Positions 33,578-41,665 of a DNA stretch of 64,000 nt are shown piece after piece. The position numbers and the translations under genes are program-made. Positions within the stretch are counted from its first letter, which is position 1; each line of letters opens with the position of its first letter. A model generated the notes under the pieces. It was not told where the DNA came from and made no database searches. It saw only the letters and a list, made by a program, of their open reading frames with translations. The DNA lies in assembly GCA_035310985.1 (NCBI GenBank), contig DATGDH010000029.1:1-64000 (forward strand), given 5' to 3'. The stretch is from DAHVFK01 sp035310985. GTDB taxonomy: Bacteria; Pseudomonadota; Gammaproteobacteria; Burkholderiales; SG8-39.

Positions 33578-34693
33578 TTGAACCGACTGAGCATCGTTGA
33601 CTCGCTGGCCGGCGTCGATGCGGGCGAATGGAACGCCCTGTGCGGCGCCAATCCCTTCGTCACGCACGAGTTCCTGAGCGCGCTGCTCGACACCGGTTGT
33701 GCCAGCGCGCGCACCGGCTGGCAACCGCAGTTCCTGCTGCTGCGGCGCCATGGCGCGCTCGCGGGAGCCATGCCGCTGTTCGCGAAGGCGCATTCGTACG
33801 GCGAGTACGTCTTCGACTGGGCCTGGGCCGACGCCTACGCGCGGCACGGGCTGAATTACTACCCGAAGCTGCTCAGCGCGGTGCCCTTCACTCCCGTCGC
33901 CGGCCCGCGCCTGCTGGCCGCCTCGGACGACGTGCGCGAGGCGCTGCTCGCCGCGGCGCTCGAGCTGGCGACGCACGCGTCCTCGCTGCACGTGCTCTTT
34001 CCGACGGAGGGCGAGGCGCAGCTCATGGCGCGCCAGGGAATGATGCTGCGGCGCACGGTCCAGTTTCACTGGCGCAACGCCGACTACCCCGACTTCGACG
34101 CGTTTCTCGCGCGCATGTCGCACGCCAGGCGCAAGAACATCAAGCAGGAGCGCCGCCGCGTGCGCGAAGCGGGCGTAGGCTTCCGCTGGTTGCGCGGCGC
34201 GCAGATCGATCGACGGTACTGGGAGTTCTTCCACCGCTGCTACCGGGCGACCTACGCCGCACACGGCTCCAGTCCCTATCTGAACCTGCAGTTCTTCCTG
34301 CGCCTGGGCGCGAGCCTTCCGCAGCACACGCTCATGATCCTCGCCGAGCGCGGCGGTGCGCCGATCGCGGCCTCGCTGTTCCTGGTCGACGAGAGCACCG
34401 TCTACGGACGCTACTGGGGCGCGGTCGAGCACGTGCCGCTGCTGCACTTCGAATGCTGCTACTACCAGGCGATCGAGTACGCCATCGCCCACCGCCTGGG
34501 TACGTTCGAGGGCGGCGCGCAGGGGGAGCACAAACTGTTTCGCGGCCTCATGCCGGTCGAGACTGTCTCGGCGCACTGGCTCGCGCACGCCGGGTTCGCG
34601 CGCGCGATCGAGGACTATCTGGCGCGCGAGACGCGCGGCATTTCGCGTTACGTGAACGAGCTCGCCGAGCACTCTCCCTTCCGCGACGACTAG
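33578..34693 (+). CDS. GNAT-fold acyltransferase, DUF482 / FemAB-like
   Basis: This is a 371-residue protein of the DUF482 group (described as peptidoglycan biosynthesis/recognition), with a double GNAT fold related to FemAB enzymes that add amino acids to acceptors. Diagnostic pieces are NPFVTHEFLSALLDTGCA, MSHARRKNIKQERRRVREAG, and GTFEGGAQGEHKLFRGLMPV. The start is a TTG at 33578. A nine-codon frame ATG...TGA (33555-33581, MAVRAARH) ends across this TTG, so re-initiation is possible. The substrate is not known. Confidence 0.88.
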   Translation: MNRLSIVDSLAGVDAGEWNALCGANPFVTHEFLSALLDTGCASARTGWQPQFLLLRRHGALAGAMPLFAKAHSYGEYVFDWAWADAYARHGLNYYPKLLSAVPFTPVAGPRLLAASDDVREALLAAALELATHASSLHVLFPTEGEAQLMARQGMMLRRTVQFHWRNADYPDFDAFLARMSHARRKNIKQERRRVREAGVGFRWLRGAQIDRRYWEFFHRCYRATYAAHGSSPYLNLQFFLRLGASLPQHTLMILAERGGAPIAASLFLVDESTVYGRYWGAVEHVPLLHFECCYYQAIEYAIAHRLGTFEGGAQGEHKLFRGLMPVETVSAHWLAHAGFARAIEDYLARETRGISRYVNELAEHSPFRDD

Positions 34694-34724
34694 GTGATAA
34701 TTTGCCTTGGAGGAGGACAGGTCC

Positions 34725-35486
34725 ATGCGATTGAACGGCAAGGTGGCCATCGTGACCGGCGCGGGCAGCGGCTTCGGCGAGGGTATCGCGAAGCGTTTCG
34801 CCGAGGAAGGCGCCAAGGTCGTCGTAAACGACATCAACCGGGACGGCGGCGAGCGCGTCACGCGGGAGGTCCGCGCGGCGGGCGGCTCCGCGCAGTTCGT
34901 TCTGGCGGACGTCACCCGCGACGCGGATTGGTCGCGGCTGGTGCAAGCAGCCGCCTCGGTGTATGGAGGGCTTGACGTGGTGGTCAACAACGCGGGCTGG
35001 ACGCATCGCCGCAAGCGCTACCTCGACGTAACCGAGGAGGAATTCGACCGTGTCTACGCGGTGAACGTGAAGAGCGTCTATCTGTCCGCACGCCATGCCT
35101 TGCCGGCGTTTCGCATGCGCGGCGGCGGCTGCTTCGTGAACATCGCCTCGACGGCCGGGCTGCGGCCGCGTCCCGGCCTGACCGTCTACAACAGCTCGAA
35201 AGGCGCCGTGATCCTGATGAGCAAGTCGATGGCCGCCGAGTTCGGCCCGGACAAGGTGAGGGTGAACTGCGTCAATCCGGTGTTCAGCCCGGACACCGCC
35301 CTGTCGGCGGATTTCGCCGGCGGTGCGCTGACCGCGGAGGCCAAGGCCGCGTTCCTCGCCACCATTCCGCTGGGCAGATTCTCCACGCCGCTCGACGTGG
35401 CGAACGCCTGCCTCTATCTCGCGTCGGACGAGGCCGCGATGGTCAGCGGCACGTGCATCGAGGTGGACGGCGCGCGCTGCGTCTAG
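34725..35486 (+). CDS. Short-chain dehydrogenase/reductase
   Basis: This is a 253-residue classical SDR. The cofactor motif is VTGAGSGFGEGIA, followed by NNAGWTHRRK, and the catalytic Ser-Tyr-Lys is seen in NIASTAGLRPRPGLTVYNSSKG. The Asp in VVNDINRDG at the end of the second strand suggests NAD preference. The ATG at 34725 has a good ribosome site (GGAGGA, 34709-34714). It ends with a 4-base convergent overlap with the helicase gene. The substrate is unknown; the family is broad. Confidence 0.92.
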   Translation: MRLNGKVAIVTGAGSGFGEGIAKRFAEEGAKVVVNDINRDGGERVTREVRAAGGSAQFVLADVTRDADWSRLVQAAASVYGGLDVVVNNAGWTHRRKRYLDVTEEEFDRVYAVNVKSVYLSARHALPAFRMRGGGCFVNIASTAGLRPRPGLTVYNSSKGAVILMSKSMAAEFGPDKVRVNCVNPVFSPDTALSADFAGGALTAEAKAAFLATIPLGRFSTPLDVANACLYLASDEAAMVSGTCIEVDGARCV

Positions 35487-36964
35487 CCGCGCGCGCGCTT
35501 CTGGCCGCCGAGCAGCGCGGCAACCTGGCGTTGCTTGCCGCGCGGCGTGGCAGCCTGGGGCTGCTCCTGTTGTGCGACCACTGGCGCCGGCGGCTGCTCG
35601 GGCTCGTACGGCTTGGAGAAGATCGGATCCGCCGGTGGACGCGCGCGCTGCGGCGCGGCTTCACGCCGCGGCGCCTGGCGCTCGCGCGGCTCTCTCGCCT
35701 CGCGGCGTCCGCCGCGGCCGCCCTCGCGACCGATGAGTGCCGCCACGGTGCCACCGTCCGTCGCGAAGTCCGGCACCAGGACGCGCTCGAGCTTGCGCTT
35801 GATCAGTTTTTCGATGGCGGCGAGCTTTTCGTGGTCCTCCGGTGCGACGAGCGAGATCGCCTCGCCCGTCATCCCGGCGCGCCCGGTCCTTCCTATGCGG
35901 TGGACGTAGTCCTCGGGCGAGTGCGGTACGTCGAAATTGATGACCTGGGGCAGGCCCTCGATGTCCAACCCGCGCGACGCGACGTCGGTCGCCACCAGCA
36001 CCGCCACCTTGCCTGCCTTGAAATCCTCGAGCGCAACCAGCCGCTCGGCCTGCGACTTGTCGCCGTGGATCGCGTCCGCATGGATGTGCTCGCGGCGCAG
36101 CTGGTGCGCGAGGCGGTTGGCGCCGATCCGCGTTCCGGTGAACACCAGCACCTGCGCCAGGTTGCGCGAGCGGATCAGGTGGCAGAGCAGCTCGCGCTTC
36201 TTCTCGCGCGCAACGGGGTGCACGATGTGCGTCACGAGCTCGGCGACCGCGTTGCGCGCCGCGACCTGCACTTCGGCCGGGTTCTTCAGGATGGTGGCTG
36301 CGAGCTTGCGGATCTCTTCCGGGAACGTCGCCGAGAACATCAGATTCTGCCGCGCCGCGGGCAGCAGCGCGATGATGCGACGGATGTCTGGCATGAATCC
36401 CATGTCGAGCATGCGATCTGCCTCGTCCAGCGTCAGCACGGACACCTGGCCGAACATGACCGTCTTGTTCTGCACGTGATCGAGCAGCCTCCCGGGCGTC
36501 GCCACGAGGATCTCGACGCCCTGGCGTAGCTGCGCGATCTGCGCGTTCATGTCGACGCCGCCGTAGACGACGGCGCTGCGCAGCGGCAGGTGCTTGGCGT
36601 ACCCGCGAAAGCTCTCCTCGACCTGGATCGCCAGCTCGCGTGTCGGCGTGAGGACCAGGGCCCGCACGGGGTGGCGCGCCGGCGACGCGCTGCTGCTCGC
36701 AAACGGCGCCAGCCGCTGCAGGATCGGCAGGGCGAAGGCCGCCGTCTTTCCCGTCCCGGTCTGCGCGCCCGCCATGAGATCGCGTCCCTCGAGTACCAGG
36801 GGGATCGCCTGTTCCTGGACCGGCGTGGGCTTTGTATAGCCGAGGTCGGCTACCGCTGCGACCAGCGGCGCGATGAGGCCGAGTTGTTCGAAGTCCGAGC
36901 TGATAACGAATCGCCTTGCGGAGCAGGGCGTCGCAAAAGGTCGAATTATACTCCGATCCCTCAC
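35483..36964 (-). CDS. DEAD-box RNA helicase, RhlE-like
   Basis: This is an ATP-dependent RNA helicase of about 490 residues. Visible motifs are the Q motif (GYTKPTPVQEQAIP), Walker A AQTGTGKT, PTRELA, TPGRLLDH, LDEADRMLDMGF, SATFP, DVASRGLDIEG and HRIGRTGR. The C-terminal 90 residues are a low-complexity Arg/Gly/Pro/Gln tail, as in RhlE proteins. The start is uncertain: family alignment expects it near SSDFEQLGL, but no ATG, GTG or TTG lies there, and the first candidate is a GTG at 36964. A TATAAT on this strand (36945-36950) falls between the two. Confidence 0.92.
   Translation of the reverse strand: MRDRSIIRPFATPCSARRFVISSDFEQLGLIAPLVAAVADLGYTKPTPVQEQAIPLVLEGRDLMAGAQTGTGKTAAFALPILQRLAPFASSSASPARHPVRALVLTPTRELAIQVEESFRGYAKHLPLRSAVVYGGVDMNAQIAQLRQGVEILVATPGRLLDHVQNKTVMFGQVSVLTLDEADRMLDMGFMPDIRRIIALLPAARQNLMFSATFPEEIRKLAATILKNPAEVQVAARNAVAELVTHIVHPVAREKKRELLCHLIRSRNLAQVLVFTGTRIGANRLAHQLRREHIHADAIHGDKSQAERLVALEDFKAGKVAVLVATDVASRGLDIEGLPQVINFDVPHSPEDYVHRIGRTGRAGMTGEAISLVAPEDHEKLAAIEKLIKRKLERVLVPDFATDGGTVAALIGREGGRGGRREAREPRERQAPRREAAPQRARPPADPIFSKPYEPEQPPAPVVAQQEQPQAATPRGKQRQVAALLGGQKRARG
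36945..36952. promoter_or_regulatory. Overlapping divergent -10 elements between the DEAD-box helicase and the ABC-F gene
   Basis: The sequence reads TATACT on the plus strand (36947-36952), suited to the ABC-F gene 24 bases away, and TATAAT on the minus strand (36945-36950), facing the helicase. It is the second place in the window where two -10 boxes share bases. Confidence 0.4.
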
Positions 36965-36975
36965 CGGTTCGCTGA

Positions 36976-38871
36976 ATGATTCTGCTCCGCAATCTCGCCC
37001 TCGCGCGTGGCGCGCAGCGCCTGTTCGCCGGCGCTTCGCTTACGCTCGAGCGCGGATGGAAGGTCGGCCTTGTCGGCGCCAACGGCAGCGGCAAGTCCAG
37101 CCTGCTCGCTTTGATCGCCGGCGAGCTCGCGCCCGATACAGGCGATTGCGAGCTGCGGCCGGGCACTCGCCTCGCGCGCATCGAGCAGGAAGCCCCCGCG
37201 CTTACGCAGAGCGTCCTGGATTACCTGCTCGACTCCGATGCCGCGCTGCGCGCAGCGCAGGGAGAGATCCTCGCGGCGGAGGCCTCCGGCGACGGGGCGC
37301 GCCTCGCGCTTGCCCACGAGCACTACGCGCAGGCCGGCGGCTATACCGCCCAGGCGCGCGCGTACGCGCTGCTCGCCGGCCTGGGCTTTGCCCAGGAAGA
37401 CGGCGCGCGCCAGGTGCGCGAGTTCTCGGGCGGCTACCGCATGCGCCTGAATCTCGCCCGCGCGCTGATGTGCCCTTCGGACCTGCTGCTGCTCGACGAA
37501 CCGACGAACCACCTCGACCTCGACACGATCCTGTGGCTCGAGACCTGGCTGCGCGGCTATCCCGGCACGCTCCTCGTCGTGTCGCACGACCGCGACTTCC
37601 TCGACCGCGTAACCGACCACACGCTAGCGATCGCCGGCGACTCGCTGCGGCTGTACGCCGGCAACTACTCGCTCTACGAGCGCCTGCACGTCGCGGAACT
37701 CGAGCAGCAGGCCGCGCTCGCGGCGCGGCAGGAGCGCGAGGTGCGGCGCATCACGTCGTTCGTCGAGCGCTTCCGCGCCAAGGCGACCAAGGCGCGCCAG
37801 GCGCAAAGCCGGCTCAAGCAGCTCGAGCGCATGGTCCGGGTTGCGCCCGTATACGCCAACGAGACGTTCCGCTTCGCCTTCGAGGAGCCCGAGCGCCGAC
37901 CGGAGCGCATCGTGAGCCTGGAGGACGTACGCGCCGGCTACGGGGAGCGCCCGGTGCTGGCGCAGGTGTCGCTCGCGATCGCGAACGGCGACCGGCTCGC
38001 GGTGATCGGCGCCAACGGCGCCGGCAAGACCACACTGGTGCGCCTGCTGGCGGGCGAACTCGCACCGCTCGATGGCCGGCGCAGCGAAGCCCGCGGCGTC
38101 GTGATCGGCTACTTCGCGCAGCACCAGATCGAATCGCTGCGCCCCGATGAAACGCCGCTCGGCATGATGCTGCGCCTGTTTCCGCGCGACCGGGAGCAGC
38201 AGTTGCGCGACTTTCTCGGAGGCTTCGGCTTTGCCGGAGAGCGCGCGCAGCGCCCCATCGGACCGCTTTCGGGCGGCGAAAAGTCGCGCCTCGCACTGGC
38301 TGCGCTCGTCAGGCAGCGTCCGAACCTGTTGCTGCTGGACGAACCGACGAACCACCTCGACCTCGATATGCGCCGCTCGCTCGCCCTCGCGCTGCAAAGC
38401 TATGCCGGCGCGCTGGTCGTCGTGTCGCACGACCGCCATCTGATCGCGACCTGCGCCGATCGCATCCTGCTCGTGGCCGACGGCAGGGTGTCGGAATTCG
38501 ACGGAGACCTTGACGACTACCGGCAACTGCGGCTCAAGGAGGAGCGCGGAGCCCGCAAGGATGTCTCAGGATCGAAGCGCCGCGATCTGCGTCGTGCCGA
38601 AGCCGAGGCGCGCGCGCGCAAGCGGGTGCGCACGCGGCCTCTGGAAAAACAGCTCGCCGATCTGGAGGCGCGCATTACCGCACTGACGCGCGAGGCGGAC
38701 CTCGTGCGCGCCGCGCTCGCCGAGCCGGCAGCCTATGCCGAGGATGCGCGCAACCGGTTGCGCGAGCTGATGCAGAGCGAGGCGCGCCTGAGCGCCGGGC
38801 TGGCCGAGGCTGAGGAAGCGTGGCTGCACACCGCCGCCCGCCTCGACGCCCTGCGCAAGGAAGAAGCCTAG
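36976..38871 (+). CDS. ABC-F family ATPase (YheS/Uup type)
   Basis: This is a 631-residue protein with two ATP-binding cassettes and no membrane segments, as in ABC-F translation factors that act on ribosomes. Cassette 1 has GANGSGKSSLLALI, the signature FSGGYRMRLNLARAL, and LLLLDEPTNHLDLDT. Cassette 2 has GANGAGKTTLVRLL, LSGGEKSRLALAAL and a second LLLLDEPTNHLDLD. The arginine/lysine-rich linker holds the ABC-F interdomain P-site motif region. A coiled-coil C-terminal domain (after residue 530) fits YheS. It diverges from the helicase. Confidence 0.94.
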   Translation: MILLRNLALARGAQRLFAGASLTLERGWKVGLVGANGSGKSSLLALIAGELAPDTGDCELRPGTRLARIEQEAPALTQSVLDYLLDSDAALRAAQGEILAAEASGDGARLALAHEHYAQAGGYTAQARAYALLAGLGFAQEDGARQVREFSGGYRMRLNLARALMCPSDLLLLDEPTNHLDLDTILWLETWLRGYPGTLLVVSHDRDFLDRVTDHTLAIAGDSLRLYAGNYSLYERLHVAELEQQAALAARQEREVRRITSFVERFRAKATKARQAQSRLKQLERMVRVAPVYANETFRFAFEEPERRPERIVSLEDVRAGYGERPVLAQVSLAIANGDRLAVIGANGAGKTTLVRLLAGELAPLDGRRSEARGVVIGYFAQHQIESLRPDETPLGMMLRLFPRDREQQLRDFLGGFGFAGERAQRPIGPLSGGEKSRLALAALVRQRPNLLLLDEPTNHLDLDMRRSLALALQSYAGALVVVSHDRHLIATCADRILLVADGRVSEFDGDLDDYRQLRLKEERGARKDVSGSKRRDLRRAEAEARARKRVRTRPLEKQLADLEARITALTREADLVRAALAEPAAYAEDARNRLRELMQSEARLSAGLAEAEEAWLHTAARLDALRKEEA

Positions 38872-38872
38872 G

Positions 38873-39400
38873 CTAGTTGATCGTCCGCGGGGCGCGCTCG
38901 GGGGACTCGCGCGGCTCGCCGCCCGGAAGCTTGAGCTCCACGTCCCAGTCGCTCTTCTTCACCGCCGCCTGCAGCAACCGGCATACCGAGTGCAGCAGCA
39001 CCGAGTCGAAGGTGAGCGTGACGCCCTGCCCCTCGGCGGGGTGCAGCGCGACCACCGGCTGTCCTTTGCGGTCATGGCCAGTCTGAATGCGCGCGAGAAG
39101 CAGCGGCGATTCTCCGAGCGGCGTGGCGCGCGACTGAGCTTCGTACGGCTTGGCGAAGTTCGCGCGCGACACCGCCTGCTCGTGCTCCAGCCCGAGCAGC
39201 GCTTTGCGTGCCTCGGGGTTGGCCTGCGTGCGGATGCGCGGGCTCGCGTCTTCCGCGAGCTTCACCAGCAGCGGCCAAAGCAGCTTCACGAAGCGGCGCG
39301 TCAGCCACAGCCGCACTTCGACCCCTTCGCTGGTCGAGACCAGCATGAGAAGCCGGTCCTCTTCCGCCTGGTAATCGATCTTGATCTGGTGCAGGCGCAT
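38873..39400 (-). CDS. Conserved hypothetical protein
   Basis: This is a 175-residue soluble protein without a signal peptide or membrane helix. The N terminus MRLHQIKIDYQAEEDRLLM is followed by a strand-rich part, then RLWLTRRFVKLLWPLLVK. The middle is polar and the end is Pro/Arg-rich. I recognise no catalytic motif and give no function. Its stop is one base after the ABC-F stop on the opposite strand. It is the last gene of the leftward run with rfaE2, BON, SIS and YraN genes. Confidence 0.75.
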   Translation of the reverse strand: MRLHQIKIDYQAEEDRLLMLVSTSEGVEVRLWLTRRFVKLLWPLLVKLAEDASPRIRTQANPEARKALLGLEHEQAVSRANFAKPYEAQSRATPLGESPLLLARIQTGHDRKGQPVVALHPAEGQGVTLTFDSVLLHSVCRLLQAAVKKSDWDVELKLPGGEPRESPERAPRTIN

Positions 39401-39468
39401 GCAAATAGTATCGCCGCTGCGGTACGCCGGCGCAACGGCGGCTGCGCCCTACTGCACGCGCCGGTAGA

Positions 39469-39963
39469 TCAGCCGCCGCGGATGCGTTCCAGCAAACGTG
39501 TGGTCGAACGCTGATGCTCGAAAGGGATGGAGTACACCTTGCCGCCGCGCGCCAATACCTCTCGCGCGCCGACGATCCGTTCCACCGGCCAGTCTCCCCC
39601 CTTGACGAGCACATCGGGGCGGCAGGCCTCGATCAAGCGCGCGGGCGTGTCGTCGTCGAACCAGGTGACCGCATCGACGGACTCGAGCGCCGCGACCACC
39701 GCCATGCGATCGTCCAGCGAATTGACCGGGCGATCGGCACCTTTGCCGAGGCGTCGCGCCGAGGCGTCGCCGTTCAGGGCCACGAGCAGGGCAGCGCCGA
39801 GGGCCCTGGCGCGCGCCAGATAGGTGACATGGCCGCGGTGCAACAGGTCGAACACGCCGTTGGTGAATACGAGCGGCCGTGCGAGCGTGCCGAGCCGGAC
39901 CGCGAGCTCGCCCGGCGCGCAGAGCTTGCGTTCGAATGCCGACGGCAGAGTCGCCATGCGCAT
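39469..39963 (-). CDS. rfaE2: D-glycero-beta-D-manno-heptose 1-phosphate adenylyltransferase
   Basis: This is a 164-residue cytidylyltransferase-fold enzyme, equal to the C-terminal half of HldE, that makes ADP-heptose for lipopolysaccharide core. The nucleotide motif is FTNGVFDLLHRGHV, with NGDASARRLGKG and the closing VKGGDWPVERIVG. It is a stand-alone form, so the kinase half must be encoded elsewhere. It follows the BON lipoprotein gene by 16 bases. The nearby SIS-domain gene could supply an earlier heptose step. Confidence 0.92.
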   Translation of the reverse strand: MRMATLPSAFERKLCAPGELAVRLGTLARPLVFTNGVFDLLHRGHVTYLARARALGAALLVALNGDASARRLGKGADRPVNSLDDRMAVVAALESVDAVTWFDDDTPARLIEACRPDVLVKGGDWPVERIVGAREVLARGGKVYSIPFEHQRSTTRLLERIRGG

Positions 39964-39979
39964 TCGGCCGGACGCGGCC

Positions 39980-40612
39980 TCAGCTCTTCGACGGTTTCGC
40001 CTTGGGTTCCTCGCGCGGGCGGCAGACTTCGTCGGCCGGCTTGCAGTACTCGAAGACCTTGACCACCTTGAGAACCCCGCCTGTCGTGCGCGCGACTTCG
40101 ACCGCGTCGGCCGCCTCTTTCTCGGTCACGATGCCCATCAGGTAAACCGTTCCCGCCTCGGTGACGACCTTGACGTGCAGCGGATCGAACAGCGCCGCGT
40201 CGAAGAAGCGTGTCTTCACCTTGCTGGTGATGTAAGTGTCGTTGCTGCGCGCCGGCAGCGACGAAAGGCCCGCGATCTGTAGCTCGTTCACGACGTTGCG
40301 CACCTTCGGTACGCCGAGCGCCATCTTCTCGCAATCGTCCTTGATGGCCTGATCGGGCACTTCCCCGGTCAGCAATACCGTACCATCGTAGGACGTGGCA
40401 TTGACGTGCACCCTCCCGCCGTAGCGATCGCCGATGAGCCTGCCGGCGCGCAGCTCGATGCTCTCGTCGTCTACCTGTGCGCCCGTGCTGCGCCGATCAT
40501 TCGCCGAGACCGCCGCTGCGCCCGCTCCCACCGCGACTGCACCCAAGCAGCCCTGCAGCGACACCACTACCACGGGAACCAGGATCGCCAGCAGCAGCTT
40601 GTTTCTGTTCAT
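39980..40612 (-). CDS. BON-domain lipoprotein (YraP/DolP-like)
   Basis: This is a 210-residue lipoprotein. The signal ends in LQGC, followed by a Gly/Ala-rich stretch. Two BON domains follow: the first around YGGRVHVNATSYDGTVLLTG, the second around DPLHVKVVTEAGTVYLMGIV. This layout matches E. coli DolP (YraP), an outer-membrane lipoprotein that supports envelope integrity and BAM activity. The start is ATG at 40612, overlapping the SIS gene stop (ATGA). The tail is Lys/Pro rich. Confidence 0.9.
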   Translation of the reverse strand: MNRNKLLLAILVPVVVVSLQGCLGAVAVGAGAAAVSANDRRSTGAQVDDESIELRAGRLIGDRYGGRVHVNATSYDGTVLLTGEVPDQAIKDDCEKMALGVPKVRNVVNELQIAGLSSLPARSNDTYITSKVKTRFFDAALFDPLHVKVVTEAGTVYLMGIVTEKEAADAVEVARTTGGVLKVVKVFEYCKPADEVCRPREEPKAKPSKS

Positions 40613-41223
40613 CGCTTCGCTCCAAAAAGCAGTTCGTCGATGCCATCGCACAGGCAGTGCAGCGCCAGCAGATGGACTTCCTGGATGCGCACCGTCCTGT
40701 CGTGCGGCACGCACACGTGCACGTCTTCGGGTCCGAGATGGGCGGCCATCTTGCCGCCGCGCCTGCCGGTCAGCGCGACGACCCGCATGCCCGTCTCGCG
40801 TGCCGCGACCATCGCCTCGATCACGCTCGCCGAGTTGCCGCTCGTCGAGATCGCGAGCAGGACGTCGCCCCGGCGTCCCAGCGCGCGCACCTGCTTGGCG
40901 AACACCTGATCGTAGCCGTAGTCGTTGGCGATCGAGGTTAGCGTGGAGGAGTCGGTGGTCAGCGCGAGCGCAGCAAGCGGCGGGCGCTCGATCTCGAAGC
41001 GGTTCACCAGTTCGGCCGCAAAGTGCTGGGCGTCGGCCGCCGAGCCCCCGTTGCCGCAGGCGAGCACTTTGCCGCCGTCGCGCAGCGACCGCACCGTGAG
41101 CGCAACGGCGTGCGCGATCGGCACGCAGAGGGAATCCGCGCAAGCCGCCTTGAGTCGCGAGCTCTCGGCGAAATGCGCCGCGACGCGCGCCGCGAGTCCA
41201 GCGGTCTGTTCAGCGTGACCCAT
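40609..41223 (-). CDS. SIS-domain phosphoheptose isomerase / DiaA-like protein
   Basis: This is a 204-residue SIS protein. It reads LACGNGGSAADAQHFAAELVNRFEIERP, IANDYGYDQVF, GDVLLAISTSGNS, ALTGRRGG and RIQEVHLLALHCLCD. Position next to yraN, the BON gene and rsmI is that of E. coli diaA, a DnaA-binding initiator factor. However, the residues CGNGGSAADAQH keep the GmhA isomerase pattern, which diaA has lost. The gene could therefore be an enzyme (GmhA) in heptose synthesis, a DnaA partner, or both. The ATG at 41223 is preferred over upstream options. Confidence 0.85.
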   Translation of the reverse strand: MGHAEQTAGLAARVAAHFAESSRLKAACADSLCVPIAHAVALTVRSLRDGGKVLACGNGGSAADAQHFAAELVNRFEIERPPLAALALTTDSSTLTSIANDYGYDQVFAKQVRALGRRGDVLLAISTSGNSASVIEAMVAARETGMRVVALTGRRGGKMAAHLGPEDVHVCVPHDRTVRIQEVHLLALHCLCDGIDELLFGAKR

Positions 41224-41283
41224 GGCGCATCTTACACCGGCCGCACGTGCACGATCGCCGTCGGGGCGACGCGACAACCCGCC

Positions 41284-41625
41284 CTAAGCCTCGAATGCGT
41301 CCCTTAGCCACTCGATGCGCGCCGCGTCGGCGCGGTCGAGCAGCAGTACGTCGAATCTGCAAGCCACCTCGCGACGTCCGGCCAGGTAGAGTCGCGCCGC
41401 GGCCACCAGCCGACTGCGCTTGGCGGCGGTGACACTCTCGGCCGCTCCGCCGAAAGACGCGCTGCGGCGCAGCCGAACCTCGGCGAATACCAGCGTGCCG
41501 CGGTCCTCCGCGATCAGGTCGATCTCGCCGTGCCGGCAGCGCCAGTTGCGCGCCAAGATGCGCAGGCCGGCTCTGCGCAGAAACTGCGCGCACAGGTCCT
41601 CGGCTCGCGCGCCGGCCCGGTTCAT
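41284..41625 (-). CDS. yraN: YraN family protein (UPF0102)
   Basis: This is a 113-residue UPF0102 protein with a Holliday-junction-resolvase-like fold. It has AEDLCAQFLRRAGLRILARNW, HGEIDLIAEDRGTLVFAEVR (the Glu-Ile-Asp and Glu-Val-Arg positions typical of nuclease folds) and SRLVAAARLYL. Activity has not been established for the family. It lies between the divergent rsmI gene and the SIS gene, with 40 bases between its start and that of rsmI. Confidence 0.93.
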   Translation of the reverse strand: MNRAGARAEDLCAQFLRRAGLRILARNWRCRHGEIDLIAEDRGTLVFAEVRLRRSASFGGAAESVTAAKRSRLVAAARLYLAGRREVACRFDVLLLDRADAARIEWLRDAFEA

Positions 41626-41665
41626 GGCAGGCTTAACGTGCGGCGACAGGCCGCGTTGACCTACC

